A stretch of DNA of 64,000 nucleotides from Bradyrhizobium sp. PSBB068 (GCA_016839165.1 CP069300.1:2170001-2234000); one strand, 5' to 3'. Positions 25,332 through 36,974 are shown, numbered from the stretch's first letter. A program made the numbers and translations. The notes: generated by a model from the letters alone, not told the origin.

Positions 25332-26936
25332 ATGGCGACCTCCGACAACAAGTTGGCCGATACGGACGAGAAAATTTTTATCGGCAAGGGCGAGGAGACA
25401 GCCTGGCTGACGCTGGCGCTGGCCAACCGGCATGGCCTCGTTACCGGCGCGACCGGAACCGGCAAGACGGTCTCGTTGCAAGTGATGGCCGAGGGATTTG
25501 CGCGCGCCGGCGTTCCGGTTTTCGCAGCCGACATCAAGGGCGATCTCTCCGGTATCTCGGAAGTCGGCGAGGCCAAGGACTTTATCCTGAAGCGCGCCAA
25601 GGAGATGGGGCTGACCTTCCAGCCAGATCAGTTCTCGACCGTGTTCTGGGACGTGTTCGGCGAGCAGGGCCATCCGGTGCGCGCCACCATCACCGAGATG
25701 GGGCCGCTGTTGCTGTCGCGGATGCTCGATCTGAACGACGTGCAGGAGGGCGTGCTCAATGTTGCCTTCCGTGTCGCCGACGAGAATGGCCTCGCGCTGA
25801 TCGACATGAAGGATCTGCGCGCGCTGCTGGATGCGATCGCGCCCGACGGCAGCAAGAAGGGAGCCGATGAGGGCGAAGATCCGCTGGCGTCGATCCGCAA
25901 GGCCGCGCAGAGCTATGGCAACGTGTCCAAGGCCACCGTTGGAACGATCCAGCGCCAGCTGCTGGTGCTCGAGAACCAGGGCGGCGCGAAATTCTTCGGC
26001 GAGCCGGCGCTGACGCTGAAGGATTTCATGCGGACCGACCGCGACGGCCGCGGCATGGTTAACATCCTCGTCGCCGACAAGCTGATGCAGAGCCCGCGGC
26101 TTTACGCCACGTTCCTGCTCTGGATGCTCTCGGAATTGTTCGAGGAATTGCCGGAGGCCGGCGACCTGCCGAAGCCGAAGCTGGTGTTCTTCTTCGACGA
26201 GGCGCACCTTTTGTTCAACGACGCGCCGAAGGCGTTGATGGACAAGATCGAGCAGGTGGTGCGGCTGATCCGCTCCAAGGGCGTCGGCGTCTACTTCGTC
26301 ACGCAGAATCCGATCGACGTGCCGGACAAGGTGCTGGCGCAGCTCGGCAACCGCGTGCAGCATGCGCTGCGCGCCTTCACGCCGCGCGACCAGAAGGCGG
26401 TCGCCGCCGCCGCGCAGACCTTCCGGCCCAATCCGAAGCTCGACACCGCGCGGGTGATCATGGAGCTCGCCAAGGGCGAGGCCCTGGTGTCGTTCCTCGA
26501 GGGTGGCGGCACGCCGTCGATGGTCGAGCGGGTCATGGTGCGGCCCCCGTCAGCGCGGATCGGGCCGATCACGCCGGAAGAGCGCAAGGCCATCATGGAT
26601 GCGAGCCCGGTGAAGGGCAAATACGACACCGCGATCGACGCTGAATCCGCCTACGAGATCATCCAGAAGCGTTTGTCAGGCGCTGCGGCGCCGGCCGCTG
26701 GTGGCGGTGGCGGCATCCTCGGCCAGATCGGCGCGATCGCCGCCACGATCTTCGGCACCAAGCGTGGCCGGCTCTCGACCGGACAGGTGATCGCGCGCAA
26801 CGTCACGCGCTCGGTGACCGACAAGGTGGTCGGCGGCGTGGTCGCAGATCTCGGCAAGTCGGTCGGCGGTTCGGTCGGCGGCTCGATCGGTCGCGCATTG
26901 GTGCGCGGCGCGCTCGGCGGAATCCTGCGCAGGTAG
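25332..26936 (+). CDS. HerA-like ATPase/helicase, DUF853 family
   Basis: A 534-residue protein with a FtsK/HerA-type P-loop: Walker A GATGTGKT at 39-46, and a Walker B segment [13 protein letters not shown] near residue 290. Conserved pieces typical of DUF853 follow ([52 protein letters not shown]). The tail is Gly/Ala-rich and ends in a repeated [16 protein letters not shown] stretch. The ribosome site GAGGCGAG precedes the ATG. It is probably a cytoplasmic hexameric ATPase acting on DNA. No nuclease partner gene (NurA-type) is present nearby, so the role is unknown. Confidence 0.88.
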   Translation: MATSDNKLADTDEKIFIGKGEETAWLTLALANRHGLVTGATGTGKTVSLQVMAEGFARAGVPVFAADIKGDLSGISEVGEAKDFILKRAKEMGLTFQPDQFSTVFWDVFGEQGHPVRATITEMGPLLLSRMLDLNDVQEGVLNVAFRVADENGLALIDMKDLRALLDAIAPDGSKKGADEGEDPLASIRKAAQSYGNVSKATVGTIQRQLLVLENQGGAKFFGEPALTLKDFMRTDRDGRGMVNILVADKLMQSPRLYATFLLWMLSELFEELPEAGDLPKPKLVFFFDEAHLLFNDAPKALMDKIEQVVRLIRSKGVGVYFVTQNPIDVPDKVLAQLGNRVQHALRAFTPRDQKAVAAAAQTFRPNPKLDTARVIMELAKGEALVSFLEGGGTPSMVERVMVRPPSARIGPITPEERKAIMDASPVKGKYDTAIDAESAYEIIQKRLSGAAAPAAGGGGGILGQIGAIAATIFGTKRGRLSTGQVIARNVTRSVTDKVVGGVVADLGKSVGGSVGGSIGRALVRGALGGILRR

Positions 26937-27034
26937 CATCGCGACGCTCCAGGCTGGAACGGGCAACCGGCCTTGCCTCGCGCGGCCGGCGCGCTACAAC
27001 TTGGCATAACGTCCAAACAAAAAGGATATCCGCG

Positions 27035-28435
27035 ATGTCCAACGCCAAGCTGCAGCCCGTCCTCGACCGCATCGATGCCGATTTCGACAACAGTCTCGAG
27101 CGGCTGTTCACGCTGCTGCGGATCAAATCGATCTCGGCCGACCCGGCCTTCGCCAAAGACTGCAGGGCGGCTGCCGATCATCTCGCCAAGGATATCGCAA
27201 CCCTCGGCTTCAAGACCGAGGTGCGGCCGACCGCCGGCCATCCGGCCGTGGTCGGCAAGCTGAACGGCTCGACCGACGGGCGTCCGCACGTGCTGTTCTA
27301 CGGCCACTATGACGTGCAGCCGGTCGATCCCTTGAATCTCTGGCACCGTCCGCCGTTCGAGCCCGTGGTGACCGACCATGCCGACGGGCGCAAGATCATC
27401 GTCGCGCGCGGAGCCGAGGACGACAAGGGTCAGCTGATGACCTTCGTCGAGGCCTGCCGCGCCTGGAAGAATGTCACGGGATCGCTGCCGGTCGACATCA
27501 CCATCGTCATCGAGGGCGAGGAGGAAATCGGTTCGAAGAATTTCGTGCCGTTCCTCGAGGCGAACAAGGCCGAGCTCAAGGCCGACTTCGCGCTGGTCTG
27601 CGACACCGGCATGTGGGACCCCAACACGCCGGCGATCACCACCTCGCTGCGCGGCCTGGTCTATGACGAGGTCAAGATCAAGGCCGCCAATCGCGACCTG
27701 CATTCCGGCGTGTTCGGCGGCGGCGCGCAGAACCCGATCCGCGTGCTGACGCGGATCCTCGGCGGCCTGCATGACGACAACGGCCACATCACCATCCCCG
27801 GCTTCTATGACGGCGTGAAGGATCTGCCGCCGGATATCCTGGCGCAGTGGAAGCAGCTCAATCTGACGCCGGAAAGTTTCCTCAAGCCGATCGGCCTCTC
27901 GGTGCCCGCAGGCGAAAAGGATCGGCTCCTGATCGAGCAGGTCTCCTCGCGGCCGACCTGCGACATCAACGGCATCGTCGGCGGCTATACCGGCGAGGGC
28001 TCGAAGACGGTGATCGCGGCCGAGGCGTCGGCGAAGGTCTCGTTCCGCCTCGTCGAGGGACAGGATCCCGAGAAGATCCGCAAGGCGTTCCGGGATTACG
28101 TGACGGCGCGCCTGCCCGCCGACTGCAAGGCCGAGTTCATCGATCATTCCGGTGCGCCGGCGATCGCGCTCGACTGGAACATGAAGCCGCTGGCGGCCGC
28201 CCGCCGCGCGCTGACCGATGAGTGGGGCAAGGAGGCGCTGCTGATCGGCTCCGGCGCGTCGATCCCGATCGTCGCCGACTTCAAGCGCACGCTCGGCCTC
28301 GACAGCGTGCTGATCGGCTTCGGCCTCGACGACGACAACATCCATTCGCCGAACGAGAAGTACGATCTCAAGAGCTACCACAAGGGGATCCGCTCGTGGG
28401 CGCGGATCCTGGCGGCCTTCGCCGACGCCAAATAG
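27035..28435 (+). CDS. M20-family metallopeptidase (dipeptidase-like)
   Basis: A 466-residue cytoplasmic di-zinc peptidase; AAGGA lies eight bases before the ATG. The metal ligands and catalytic residues of family M20 are visible: His91 and Asp93 (GHYDVQP), the bridging Asp in RGAEDDKGQ (125-132), and the Glu pair in EGEEEIGS (160-167), followed by the dimerisation lid domain with SGVFGGGAQNP. The length and RGAEDDKG form fit the CNDP/dipeptidase subgroup (M20.006-like). The substrate could be dipeptides or N-acyl amino acids. It is apparently monocistronic and ends at a strong terminator. Confidence 0.92.
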   Translation: MSNAKLQPVLDRIDADFDNSLERLFTLLRIKSISADPAFAKDCRAAADHLAKDIATLGFKTEVRPTAGHPAVVGKLNGSTDGRPHVLFYGHYDVQPVDPLNLWHRPPFEPVVTDHADGRKIIVARGAEDDKGQLMTFVEACRAWKNVTGSLPVDITIVIEGEEEIGSKNFVPFLEANKAELKADFALVCDTGMWDPNTPAITTSLRGLVYDEVKIKAANRDLHSGVFGGGAQNPIRVLTRILGGLHDDNGHITIPGFYDGVKDLPPDILAQWKQLNLTPESFLKPIGLSVPAGEKDRLLIEQVSSRPTCDINGIVGGYTGEGSKTVIAAEASAKVSFRLVEGQDPEKIRKAFRDYVTARLPADCKAEFIDHSGAPAIALDWNMKPLAAARRALTDEWGKEALLIGSGASIPIVADFKRTLGLDSVLIGFGLDDDNIHSPNEKYDLKSYHKGIRSWARILAAFADAK

Positions 28436-28454
28436 GCGGGATGCCCCGAACGTA

Positions 28455-28484
28455 AAAACGCCGCCCGGAATTGGGCGGCGTTTT
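28455..28484. terminator. bidirectional Rho-independent terminator
   Basis: AAAACGCCGCCC (28455-28466) and GGGCGGCGTTTT (28473-28484) pair perfectly over a 6-base loop, giving an A-run on one side and a T-run on the other. It sits between the convergent peptidase and aldolase genes and can stop both. Confidence 0.88.
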
Positions 28485-28539
28485 GATTCAGGTAGTGCAG
28501 AGGGTGTTGACGGGCAGCTTACCCCAGGATTGTGAAATT

Positions 28540-29319
28540 TCAATCACGGTAGCCGGGATTGACCCGGTCGAGCTTGCGCAGCAGCGGCGGCCAGACCAGC
28601 TGGGTCGAGCGCAGCTCGGCACGGTCCGGATTGGAGAGCAGCTCGGTGTTCTTGTCGATCGCGAGCTGGTCGACCGGATAGGCGATCGGTCCGAGCGTGC
28701 GGGTCGCGACCTGCATCGAGCAGGCGCGCTCCAGATGGTACATCCGCTCGAAGGCGGAGGCGACGGAGCGGCCGACCGTCAGCGTGCCGTGATTGCGCAG
28801 CAGCATGTGGTTCTTGGTGCCGAGATCGCGCTGCAGGCGCGGGCGCTCGTCATGGTCGAGCGCGATGCCTTCATAGTCGTGATAGGCGAGATCGTGGGTG
28901 ACGAGCTGCGCGGTCTGGTTCAGCGGCAGCAGCCCCTCGGGGCCGCTCGACACCGCGGTGCCGTCGATCGTGTGCAGATGAAGCACGCAGCCGGCGTCCT
29001 CGCGCACCTCATGGATCGCCGAATGGATGGTGAAGCCGGCCGGGTTGATGCTGTAGTCGCTCTGCGAGAGCTGGTTGCCGTCGAGGTCGACCTTGACGAG
29101 GCTCGAGGCGGTGATCTCGTCGAACATCAGCCCGTAAGGGTTGATCAGGAAGTGATGCTCGGGGCCGGGCACGCGGGCCGAGATATGGGTATCGACCAGA
29201 TCGTCCCAGCCATAGAGCGCCACCAGCCGGTAGCAGGCGGCGAGATTGATCCGCTGCTCCCATTCCGCCGCACTCATGTTCGATGGCACTTCCTTGAGAC
29301 GCGCTTCCGCTGGCGACAT
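28540..29319 (-). CDS. class II aldolase/adducin-family protein
   Basis: A 259-residue protein from ATG 29319, with GGAG eight bases upstream; the frame extends upstream without support. The class II aldolase signs are present: HISARVPGPEHHFLINPYG near residue 45, the zinc site H114-x-H116 (CVLHLHTIDG) with a further His at 177 (LLRNHGTLTVG), and the HDLAYHDYEG segment. The subgroup is the adducin-like one, which often lacks a proven substrate. It could be a sugar-phosphate aldolase or a decarboxylase relative. It is isolated, with a terminator downstream and a 166-base gap upstream. Confidence 0.88.
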   Translation of the reverse strand: MSPAEARLKEVPSNMSAAEWEQRINLAACYRLVALYGWDDLVDTHISARVPGPEHHFLINPYGLMFDEITASSLVKVDLDGNQLSQSDYSINPAGFTIHSAIHEVREDAGCVLHLHTIDGTAVSSGPEGLLPLNQTAQLVTHDLAYHDYEGIALDHDERPRLQRDLGTKNHMLLRNHGTLTVGRSVASAFERMYHLERACSMQVATRTLGPIAYPVDQLAIDKNTELLSNPDRAELRSTQLVWPPLLRKLDRVNPGYRD

Positions 29320-29485
29320 GGCGATTGCTCCATTGATCGTTGTTGCTTGGTTCAAGCCTAGCGCCGTCGCCCTAGCGCAGCAAGGCAGCATACCAGCGTG
29401 ACAGTCATGTCGGCATGCGGCCCACGATCCGAACGGCGATCGTCGGTGGGCAACCGCGCGATGGATCTTCTGAGATCGTGTCGCG

Positions 29486-31135
29486 CTACGGCGCCGGGAT
29501 CGCCAGCAGGCTCGAAATGCTGCGGCCGCGGATGTCGTAGACGCGGGCGAACACGACGTCGTCGCGCTTGATCTCCACCATCACGGGTGCGGCAAGGCCC
29601 TTGCAGTAGAACTCGCCGAGCGTCATCGCGAAGTCGGCCGCATTGCTGTCCCAGCCGATCGTGAAGTCGGGGCCGAGCGCGACCTGCGCGGGACGCTGCG
29701 GTCCGCAGACCGCGACCTTCCACTTGCGATGCTGCGGCGGCACTTCCTGCCGCTCCGCCAGCTGCTCGCGCAAGCCGTCGGAGGCCTGCTTCAGCGCCAG
29801 GCCCCAATAGTCCAGCATGAAGAGATTGTCGGCGGTCCGCACCGTGCCGGCGATGTGGTTGAAGTGGGTGTACTGGTACGGATGCAAACGGATCATCTCG
29901 CTGAGCGGCAGCAGCAGGCCGAACGCGAACACCGCGAGCGCCGCCGGCTGCCAGGCGCGGCGGTTCTCGCCGAGCCAGTCCATGCCGCGGGCGAATGCGA
30001 CGCCGGCGAGCACCGCCATCGGCGGGATCACGAAGATGAAGTGGCGGATTCCGTTGTAGAGCGCCGGCCGCTTCACCATCGCGATCACCAGCGGCAGGGT
30101 CGCCGCCAGCGTCAGCATCAGCATGATCGTCTTGCGCTTCGCGGTCACATCGTTGCGCGACAGCGACATGAAGGTGGCGACCACGGCCGCGGTGAGCAGC
30201 GCCAGCAGCACTTCGGGAAGCTGCAGCGCGAACAGCGTGGGCAGATAGGACCACGGCATGTCCGGCACCGACACCAGCGCGCCGTCGAACATCTCCTTCC
30301 ACGGCTTTTCGAAGAAGTGCGAGAAATAGGTCACCGCTTCCAGCGGATGCCCGGGCTCCATGATCGACCACGGCCAGATCAGGCCCATCACGAGATAGCC
30401 GAGAGCGAGCCCTGGCAGCAGCACATAGACGACGTGGGCAAAGCGGTGGGTCGCCTCGCGCGCACCCTGCTTGCGGACTTCCTCGATCCAGAGCGGGATG
30501 AAGCCGATCACGGCGTAGATCAAAGCGAGGCCGCCAAGCACGCGGCAGCCGATCGCCAAGCCGGCACCCAGGCCCACGATCAGGATCGTGCGCGGCGAGG
30601 GGGCCGGATATTCCTCGATCAGGCGCACGAGGCCGAGGATCAGCACCACCATCGCCACGGCGAACGGTGCATCCTTCGGGTTCATGAACATGTGGCCGTA
30701 GAAGGTCGGGCACAGCGCCAGCAGCAGCAGCGCCGCCAGCCCCGCCAGCGGGCCGCCGACACGGCGTGCCAGGCGCCAGGTTACGGCGAGCCCGATAACG
30801 CCGACAACCGCGCCGAGCAGGCGGCGGGTCTCGAACAATTCGAGCGGAACGACCTTGTGCAGCAGGGCGGCAGCCATATCGAAGCCGCCGCCGTACATAT
30901 AGAGATTGGCGAACGACAGCGCGCCGGTGTCCTTGAACCCGGACCCGTACATCCGCAGCAGGAGGTCGGCATATTCAGCGTGGGTGTAATCGTCCCAGCC
31001 CAGCCCATAATCGCGGAAAGTGAGCCCTGCGACCACGGCGACCACGCCGAGGACGAGGAATGCGAGATCGTCGCAGGTCTTCTCCACGGAGCGCCGCGCA
31101 GGCGCCTCGATGGCGGACGTCGTAATCGATGACAT
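29486..31135 (-). CDS. polytopic glycosyltransferase (GT39/ArnT-like, GT-C fold)
   Basis: A 549-residue membrane protein with about eleven hydrophobic helices. The first periplasmic loop carries acidic residues (GLGWDDYTHAEYADLL), the site where GT-C enzymes have their catalytic Asp. HMFMNPKDAPF marks a second conserved loop. A soluble C-terminal part (about residues 450-549) follows. These enzymes transfer a sugar from a polyprenyl-phosphate donor onto lipid or protein in the periplasm. Acceptor and donor cannot be told. It stands alone. The start context has no strong ribosome site, but no other start fits. Confidence 0.8.
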   Translation of the reverse strand: MSSITTSAIEAPARRSVEKTCDDLAFLVLGVVAVVAGLTFRDYGLGWDDYTHAEYADLLLRMYGSGFKDTGALSFANLYMYGGGFDMAAALLHKVVPLELFETRRLLGAVVGVIGLAVTWRLARRVGGPLAGLAALLLLALCPTFYGHMFMNPKDAPFAVAMVVLILGLVRLIEEYPAPSPRTILIVGLGAGLAIGCRVLGGLALIYAVIGFIPLWIEEVRKQGAREATHRFAHVVYVLLPGLALGYLVMGLIWPWSIMEPGHPLEAVTYFSHFFEKPWKEMFDGALVSVPDMPWSYLPTLFALQLPEVLLALLTAAVVATFMSLSRNDVTAKRKTIMLMLTLAATLPLVIAMVKRPALYNGIRHFIFVIPPMAVLAGVAFARGMDWLGENRRAWQPAALAVFAFGLLLPLSEMIRLHPYQYTHFNHIAGTVRTADNLFMLDYWGLALKQASDGLREQLAERQEVPPQHRKWKVAVCGPQRPAQVALGPDFTIGWDSNAADFAMTLGEFYCKGLAAPVMVEIKRDDVVFARVYDIRGRSISSLLAIPAP

Positions 31136-31472
31136 AGCTAGTGATACCGGCGTGCCTGTGGCCCAGTTTGGCGCTTTAGGGCCTCATTCCCCGGCATCCA
31201 TAGCGCAGTTCAGTTTCCGAGTAATTGGGAATTGTGGCGTAATTTCCCAGATGCGTTGCAATAAATTGGCAGCAATTCGTAGCCAGTAAATCTACGGAAG
31301 CGGGCGCCGGCGCAGTTGGTGAGGCCCGCGAGGCGGACACCTGTCCGTCGGTTAAGCGGGATTTTAGGGAACTCCGTCTACAATTGGCGGTTGGCGGTGT
31401 GGGCAATATGACGGTATCGTGGCGTTGGTGGCCCACACCGATTTTCGGTCGGGTCTCCCGGGGGTTAGTTCG
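31136..31472. other. divergent intergenic region, glycosyltransferase / proline-rich protein genes
   Basis: No gene is supported. The stretch 31190-31300 is AT-rich for this genome. It contains an imperfect inverted repeat, TGGGAATT (31226-31233) against AATTTCCCA (31241-31249), that could be an operator. A weak CtrA-like TTAA-N7-TTTA lies at 31352-31366. Confidence 0.35.
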
Positions 31473-32360
31473 ATGAAGGTTGGTCTGTTGGTCGTCGGCG
31501 CGGGCCTGGTTGTGGCGGGCTTGGCGGCGGTCGGCTTGGGAATCCCCTACAAGGAATTCAGCGTCGGCGGCACATTGATCACGACAGGCGTGACCGGCGT
31601 GTGCACGGGTGCGATCGTGCTGGCGCTTGCCGCGGTGGTTGGGGAACTCCAGGTCATCGCCGCGCGGCTCGAATCCGGTGCCGCGGCTGCCGGGGTCGAC
31701 GTCCCGTCGCCTGCAACTTCCCCGCGTAATGCCCCCGACGATACGGTGTTCCCTCCGCCGCGGCAAGCGAAGGTCGCTGCACCCCCGCCGGTCCCGTCAG
31801 CTACGCCGACGGCCGCGGCGCCGCCGCCCTGGCACGATGAAATCCCTGCACGCGGCGCGCCAGCTGAGGTCGCACCGCCCGTGCCGGGTGCAGCGGCCGC
31901 GGACGGCGGCGCGCCGCCGAAGCGGCGCAATCTGTTGTTCTCTTCCTCGCGGAAGGAGCGTGAACGGACCGAGGCACGGGCTGCCGAGCCGCTGACGCCG
32001 GATCTGCTGTCGCCGGAGCTGCGTCCAGGTCCTGCCACGGCGGCCGATCCCGCACCGGCAACGTTCGACGATGCGTGGCCGAAGGCGGATCGGCCGAGGC
32101 CGGTCGATGTCGCCCCGCGGCGTGGCCCACGGGCGCCATCGACCTTCGGCGAGGCGCAGTCGGCGGCCGTGGCGCCGTCGTCCGGTCATCCGCCGCCGCC
32201 GCAGGAACAGCCCCCGGTGACGGTACTCAAATCGGGCGTCGTCGACGGCATGGCCTATTCGCTCTATTCGGACGGATCCATCGAAGCGCAGATGCCGGAG
32301 GGCATGATGCGGTTTGCCTCGATCGACGAGCTTCGCTCGCATCTGGAGCAAAGGCCGTAA
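31473..32360 (+). CDS. membrane protein with proline/alanine-rich linker and conserved C-terminal cap, unknown function
   Basis: A 295-residue protein from ATG 31473, after GGGGG. Two hydrophobic helices open it (residues 3-24 and 32-58, VGLLVVGAGLVVAGLAAVGL and then ITTGVTGVCTGAIVLALA). A long Pro/Ala/Arg-rich, probably unstructured stretch follows (about 70-250), with a basic patch at KRRNLLFSSSRKER. The last 45 residues (SGVVDGMAYSLYSDGSIEAQ and on) form a compact strand-helix module. No enzyme motif is seen. It could tether a small sensing module to the membrane. The gene is followed by mucR, 187 bases on. Confidence 0.75.
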   Translation: MKVGLLVVGAGLVVAGLAAVGLGIPYKEFSVGGTLITTGVTGVCTGAIVLALAAVVGELQVIAARLESGAAAAGVDVPSPATSPRNAPDDTVFPPPRQAKVAAPPPVPSATPTAAAPPPWHDEIPARGAPAEVAPPVPGAAAADGGAPPKRRNLLFSSSRKERERTEARAAEPLTPDLLSPELRPGPATAADPAPATFDDAWPKADRPRPVDVAPRRGPRAPSTFGEAQSAAVAPSSGHPPPPQEQPPVTVLKSGVVDGMAYSLYSDGSIEAQMPEGMMRFASIDELRSHLEQRP

Positions 32361-32547
32361 ATCTACGGCAATACTTGCGAACGGCCGGCGCGAAGTCTAG
32401 AACACGGCAGTTCTTGTCAGATTTCTTGTAATCCGTTCATATTCGCGAAGTAGTACGCGATTCTGTTGATGTATTGTCGCGCACGGATACTGCGCAACGG
32501 CGTGCCGTGCCGCGCCGCGCCGTCGAGAGCACGGGGAAGGTAGAGCC

Positions 32548-32961
32548 ATGTCCGATACGTCAGGCAAAACGCCGGTCGAACTGACCGCCAACATCGTTTC
32601 GGCCTATCTCAGCAACAATCCGACGCCGGCCTCGGACATTCCGAACCTGATCGGCCAGGTCCACGCCGCCCTGCTGCGCGTGTCGAGCGGGCGCAGCGAT
32701 ACGCCGAGCGAGCCGGCCAAGCCCGCGGTGTCGATGAAGAAGTCGATCACGCCGGAATATCTGGTGTGTCTCGAGGACGGCAAGCGCTTCAAGTCGCTCA
32801 AGCGCCATCTGCGCACCCAGTACAACATGACCCCGGAGCAGTATCGCGACAAATGGGGGCTGCCGGCCGACTATCCGATGGTGGCGCCGAACTACGCGGT
32901 GGCGCGCTCTCAGCTCGCCAAGAAGATGGGCCTCGGCCAGCAGGCGCGGAAGCGGAAGTAG
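32548..32961 (+). CDS. mucR: Ros/MucR-family transcriptional regulator
   Basis: A 137-residue regulator of the Ros/MucR family, which controls exopolysaccharide, motility and symbiosis or virulence genes in rhizobia and relatives. The DNA-binding region shows VCLEDGKRFKSLKRHLRTQY at about 73-92, followed by the conserved TPEQYRDKWGLPADYPMVAP. Of the four zinc ligands of Agrobacterium Ros, only C74 and H87 remain. The second Cys is D77, and the last two positions are Gln91 and Tyr92. The N-terminal 50 residues should form the oligomerisation region. The upstream gap is AT-rich with short T-tracts, as in autoregulated mucR promoters. Confidence 0.92.
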   Translation: MSDTSGKTPVELTANIVSAYLSNNPTPASDIPNLIGQVHAALLRVSSGRSDTPSEPAKPAVSMKKSITPEYLVCLEDGKRFKSLKRHLRTQYNMTPEQYRDKWGLPADYPMVAPNYAVARSQLAKKMGLGQQARKRK

Positions 32962-33012
32962 CGTCTAAGGCGTTTCCGGTTCACGTGAGGACGGCGCGCC
33001 AAGCAAGAAGCT

Positions 33013-33456
33013 CTACGCGGCTGACGCCAGCGCCTCGCGTGCATCGTTGCGGATGCGATCGACCATCGAGCGCAGCCCGTTGGAGCGCTGCGGCGTCAGA
33101 TGGTCGCGGAAGCCGAATTCGTCGAACAGCGCGAGCGCGTCGGTGGCGAGGATATGCTGCGGCGTTTGCCCGGAAAACAGCGTCAGCACGATCGCGACCA
33201 GGCCGCGCACGATGTGGGCGTCGCTGTCGCCGAGATAGATCAGCCGCGGTTCGCCATTGGCATCGCGCTCGATCCGCTTCGACAGCCAGACCTGGCTGAC
33301 GCAGCCCTGCACCTTGTTCTCGGCCGAATGCTCCGCCTCCGACAACGGTTCCAGCGTGCGGCCGAGCTCGATGACGTAGCGGTAACGGTCGTCCCACTCG
33401 TCCAGCAGCGCAAAATTATCCCTGATTTCGTCGATCGTCGTCATCGTGGCCCGCAT
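33013..33456 (-). CDS. sufE: SufE-family Fe-S cluster sulfur-transfer protein
   Basis: A 147-residue sulfur acceptor that takes persulfide sulfur from the cysteine desulfurase SufS. The active Cys52 sits in KVQGCVSQVWL, with IYLGDSDAHIVRGLVAIVL following as in the family. ATG 33456 has AAGGA at good spacing; ATG 33444 (MTTIDEI) is the start used by many family members. No suf genes are adjacent, as is common for the SufE of this group. Confidence 0.92.
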   Translation of the reverse strand: MRATMTTIDEIRDNFALLDEWDDRYRYVIELGRTLEPLSEAEHSAENKVQGCVSQVWLSKRIERDANGEPRLIYLGDSDAHIVRGLVAIVLTLFSGQTPQHILATDALALFDEFGFRDHLTPQRSNGLRSMVDRIRNDAREALASAA

Positions 33457-33587
33457 CCTGTCCTTAACGGCTTATATAGGAAGGCGGGCCGCGAAAGCGA
33501 CGAAAATGGAACCGGTTCCGGGTTGTTGGCCGCGTTTTGTTGACGCGAACCGGATGCCACGTCACCCGGAAACGCGCTGGCTTGCAT

Positions 33588-33968
33588 TCACGGCGTCGGC
33601 GGCAGGCGGAACTCGATGGTCTGATCGTCCGCGGTCAGCGTGTCGCGCGACATGGTGGCCGAATCGATGTCGTCCCTGTCGATCGAGCCGGTGTGATCGG
33701 GCGGCTTCTTGTCGGTGATGATCTGGTAGAGCTTGCGCGCGCCGTCGGTCGCGCGCTGGCCGATCGCGGTCGCGGCCTGGCCGCCGACTTCGCAGGCGGA
33801 CGGCTGACGCTTGCAGAACTGACCCATGTCGTTGATCGTCGCGGTCGCGGCCGACACCGCGTCCGATGCGCTGATCTGCGGCGTCTTGTCCGCTTCAGGT
33901 GTTTTGTCTCTCGGCAGCAGCACGAGCACAAGCCCGAGCCAGAATGCCAAACGCAGCAGGAAGAACAT
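33588..33968 (-). CDS. DUF5330 domain protein, exported or membrane-anchored
   Basis: A 126-residue small protein. An N-terminal hydrophobic segment (MFFLLRLAFWLGLVLVLLP) acts as signal or anchor. It continues with ISASDAVSAATATINDMGQFCKRQPSACEVG, containing two cysteines nine positions apart that could form a disulfide. The last third is acidic. The layout is that of DUF5330 proteins of Bradyrhizobium-type bacteria. Its job is unknown. It is divergent from the histidine kinase across 431 bases. Confidence 0.78.
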   Translation of the reverse strand: MFFLLRLAFWLGLVLVLLPRDKTPEADKTPQISASDAVSAATATINDMGQFCKRQPSACEVGGQAATAIGQRATDGARKLYQIITDKKPPDHTGSIDRDDIDSATMSRDTLTADDQTIEFRLPPTP

Positions 33969-34399
33969 GGCGCGATCCCGGTCGTCTATCTTGTCTTTTG
34001 CTTCTTCGCGGTCGATGCCGCTCTTGTCCTCAGGGTTAGCATCGGTCGATAAATCGGAAGTATCTGCATTGAAGCAAATCCGCCGAAAAATCGCGGAAAA
34101 TTCGCCCGAATTGATTCGCCGTAAATATTCGATTGATGGCGGCTAGTGAGCGCGAGGACACCGGCTGCGCCGCGTCCACCATTTCGAAACCATAGACGGG
34201 CGCACCCGGAAACCAGCCGTTCACCATCCCTGACAAATGACCGGTGAATGGCAACCTCGAAGCCTCCCAATGCACGGTGTTTGGCAGCAGGCCACCCCGC
34301 CTTAGCGTTCGCTTAAGTTCGCTCTGACACGTTGACCTGCAATCACGAAGGAGGCGTTCCGGCGCGTCTAACTGACGATTGAGCCGAAGCGCGAGTGCT
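33969..34399. other. divergent intergenic region, DUF5330 / histidine kinase genes
   Basis: No gene is supported here. The stretch holds a CtrA-like site (34302-34316) and an AAGGAGG sequence (34348-34354) that has no start codon at usable distance. The 34050-34140 part is AT-rich. Confidence 0.4.
34302..34316 (+). promoter_or_regulatory. CtrA-like site, one mismatch
   Basis: TTAG (34302-34305), seven bases, then TTAA (34313-34316), against the CtrA consensus TTAA-N7-TTAA. It lies about 85 bases upstream of the histidine kinase start. Confidence 0.35.
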
Positions 34400-36200
<1,801 letters not shown>

Positions 36201-36208
<8 letters not shown>

Positions 36209-36974
36209 ACAGACTTTGGACGATGACGAAACGCCGCGGCGTCGCCGCGGCGCCAAGGCAGTGGCCATCGCGGCTGAGGAGGAGCGCGGCCTAGTGCTGC
36301 GACTGCTGCTGCACAGTCCGAAGGACCTCGTCGCGGGCGTGCTGGCAACGTCTGCCATTGTTGCGATTCTGATCAATGCGCTGTTCCTGCAGGCCGGCCG
36401 TCATCCGTCGCCGATGTTCGGCGGTTCGGTGGTGACGTTGCCGCCGCCGCCGGCTCCGGTTGCCGCGGTCACGAGCCCGATGCCGCGCCCGCGTCCAGCC
36501 GAGGCTGCCGCCCGATCGGTCGAGCCGGCCGGCGTGGAGCCGTCCAGGCCGGTCGACGTGAAGCCGGTGGAGACCAAGCCGGCCGAGACCAGGTCCGTTG
36601 AAGCCAAGCCGGAGCCGAAGCCGGTTCCGGTTGAGGCCAAGCAGGCCGATCCGATGGCCAACCTGGTGCTGAAGTCGACCGCCGCGCCGCCGGCGGCCGC
36701 ACCGGCCCCGGCCGCCGCTCCGTCCAGCGTCATGCGCCCGCCGGCGCCGATCCCGACGCAGCATCTGAGCCCGGCCGGCAAACGCATCGCCTCGGTCCAG
36801 CGCACGCTGACCGAATATGGCTACGGCCAGCTCAAGCCGACCGGCACGATCGGCGCCGACACCCAGCACGCGATCGCCAAGTTCGAGCGGGCCCGCAAGC
36901 TGCCCGTGACTGGCCAGATGTCCGATCGTCTGGTGCGCGAACTGGGCGCGATGATCGGGCACTCGATCGACTAG
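36201..36974 (+). CDS. peptidoglycan-binding-domain membrane protein
   Basis: A 257-residue protein from GTG 36201, inside the end of the kinase gene and preceded by AAGAAG, so the two are translationally coupled. A basic cytoplasmic N-terminus of about 35 residues leads into one membrane helix (LVAGVLATSAIVAILINALF). A long Pro/Ala/Lys linker follows with repeated VETKP/VEAKP units. A C-terminal PG_binding_1 module closes the protein (about 195-250; SVQRTLTEYGYGQLKPTGTI, then TQHAIAKFERARKLPVTGQ). It should bind peptidoglycan in the periplasm. The coupling suggests it reports cell-wall state to, or localises, the kinase. Confidence 0.88.

Noticed and set aside
29729..31132. A 467-codon plus-strand frame opposite the glycosyltransferase
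   Set aside because: Composed of His/Arg/Gln/Glu repeats with no structure; the opposite strand is a convincing membrane protein.
33507..33540. GGAACC with CGTTTT downstream near the sufE start as an EcfG promoter
   Set aside because: The spacer is about 20 bases, longer than the 16-17 usually found, and no gene starts suitably downstream.
34348..34354. AAGGAGG as the ribosome site of the histidine kinase
   Set aside because: No ATG, GTG or TTG lies within 5-12 bases, and an in-frame stop at 34373-34375 excludes starts upstream; it may be chance or an unused remnant.
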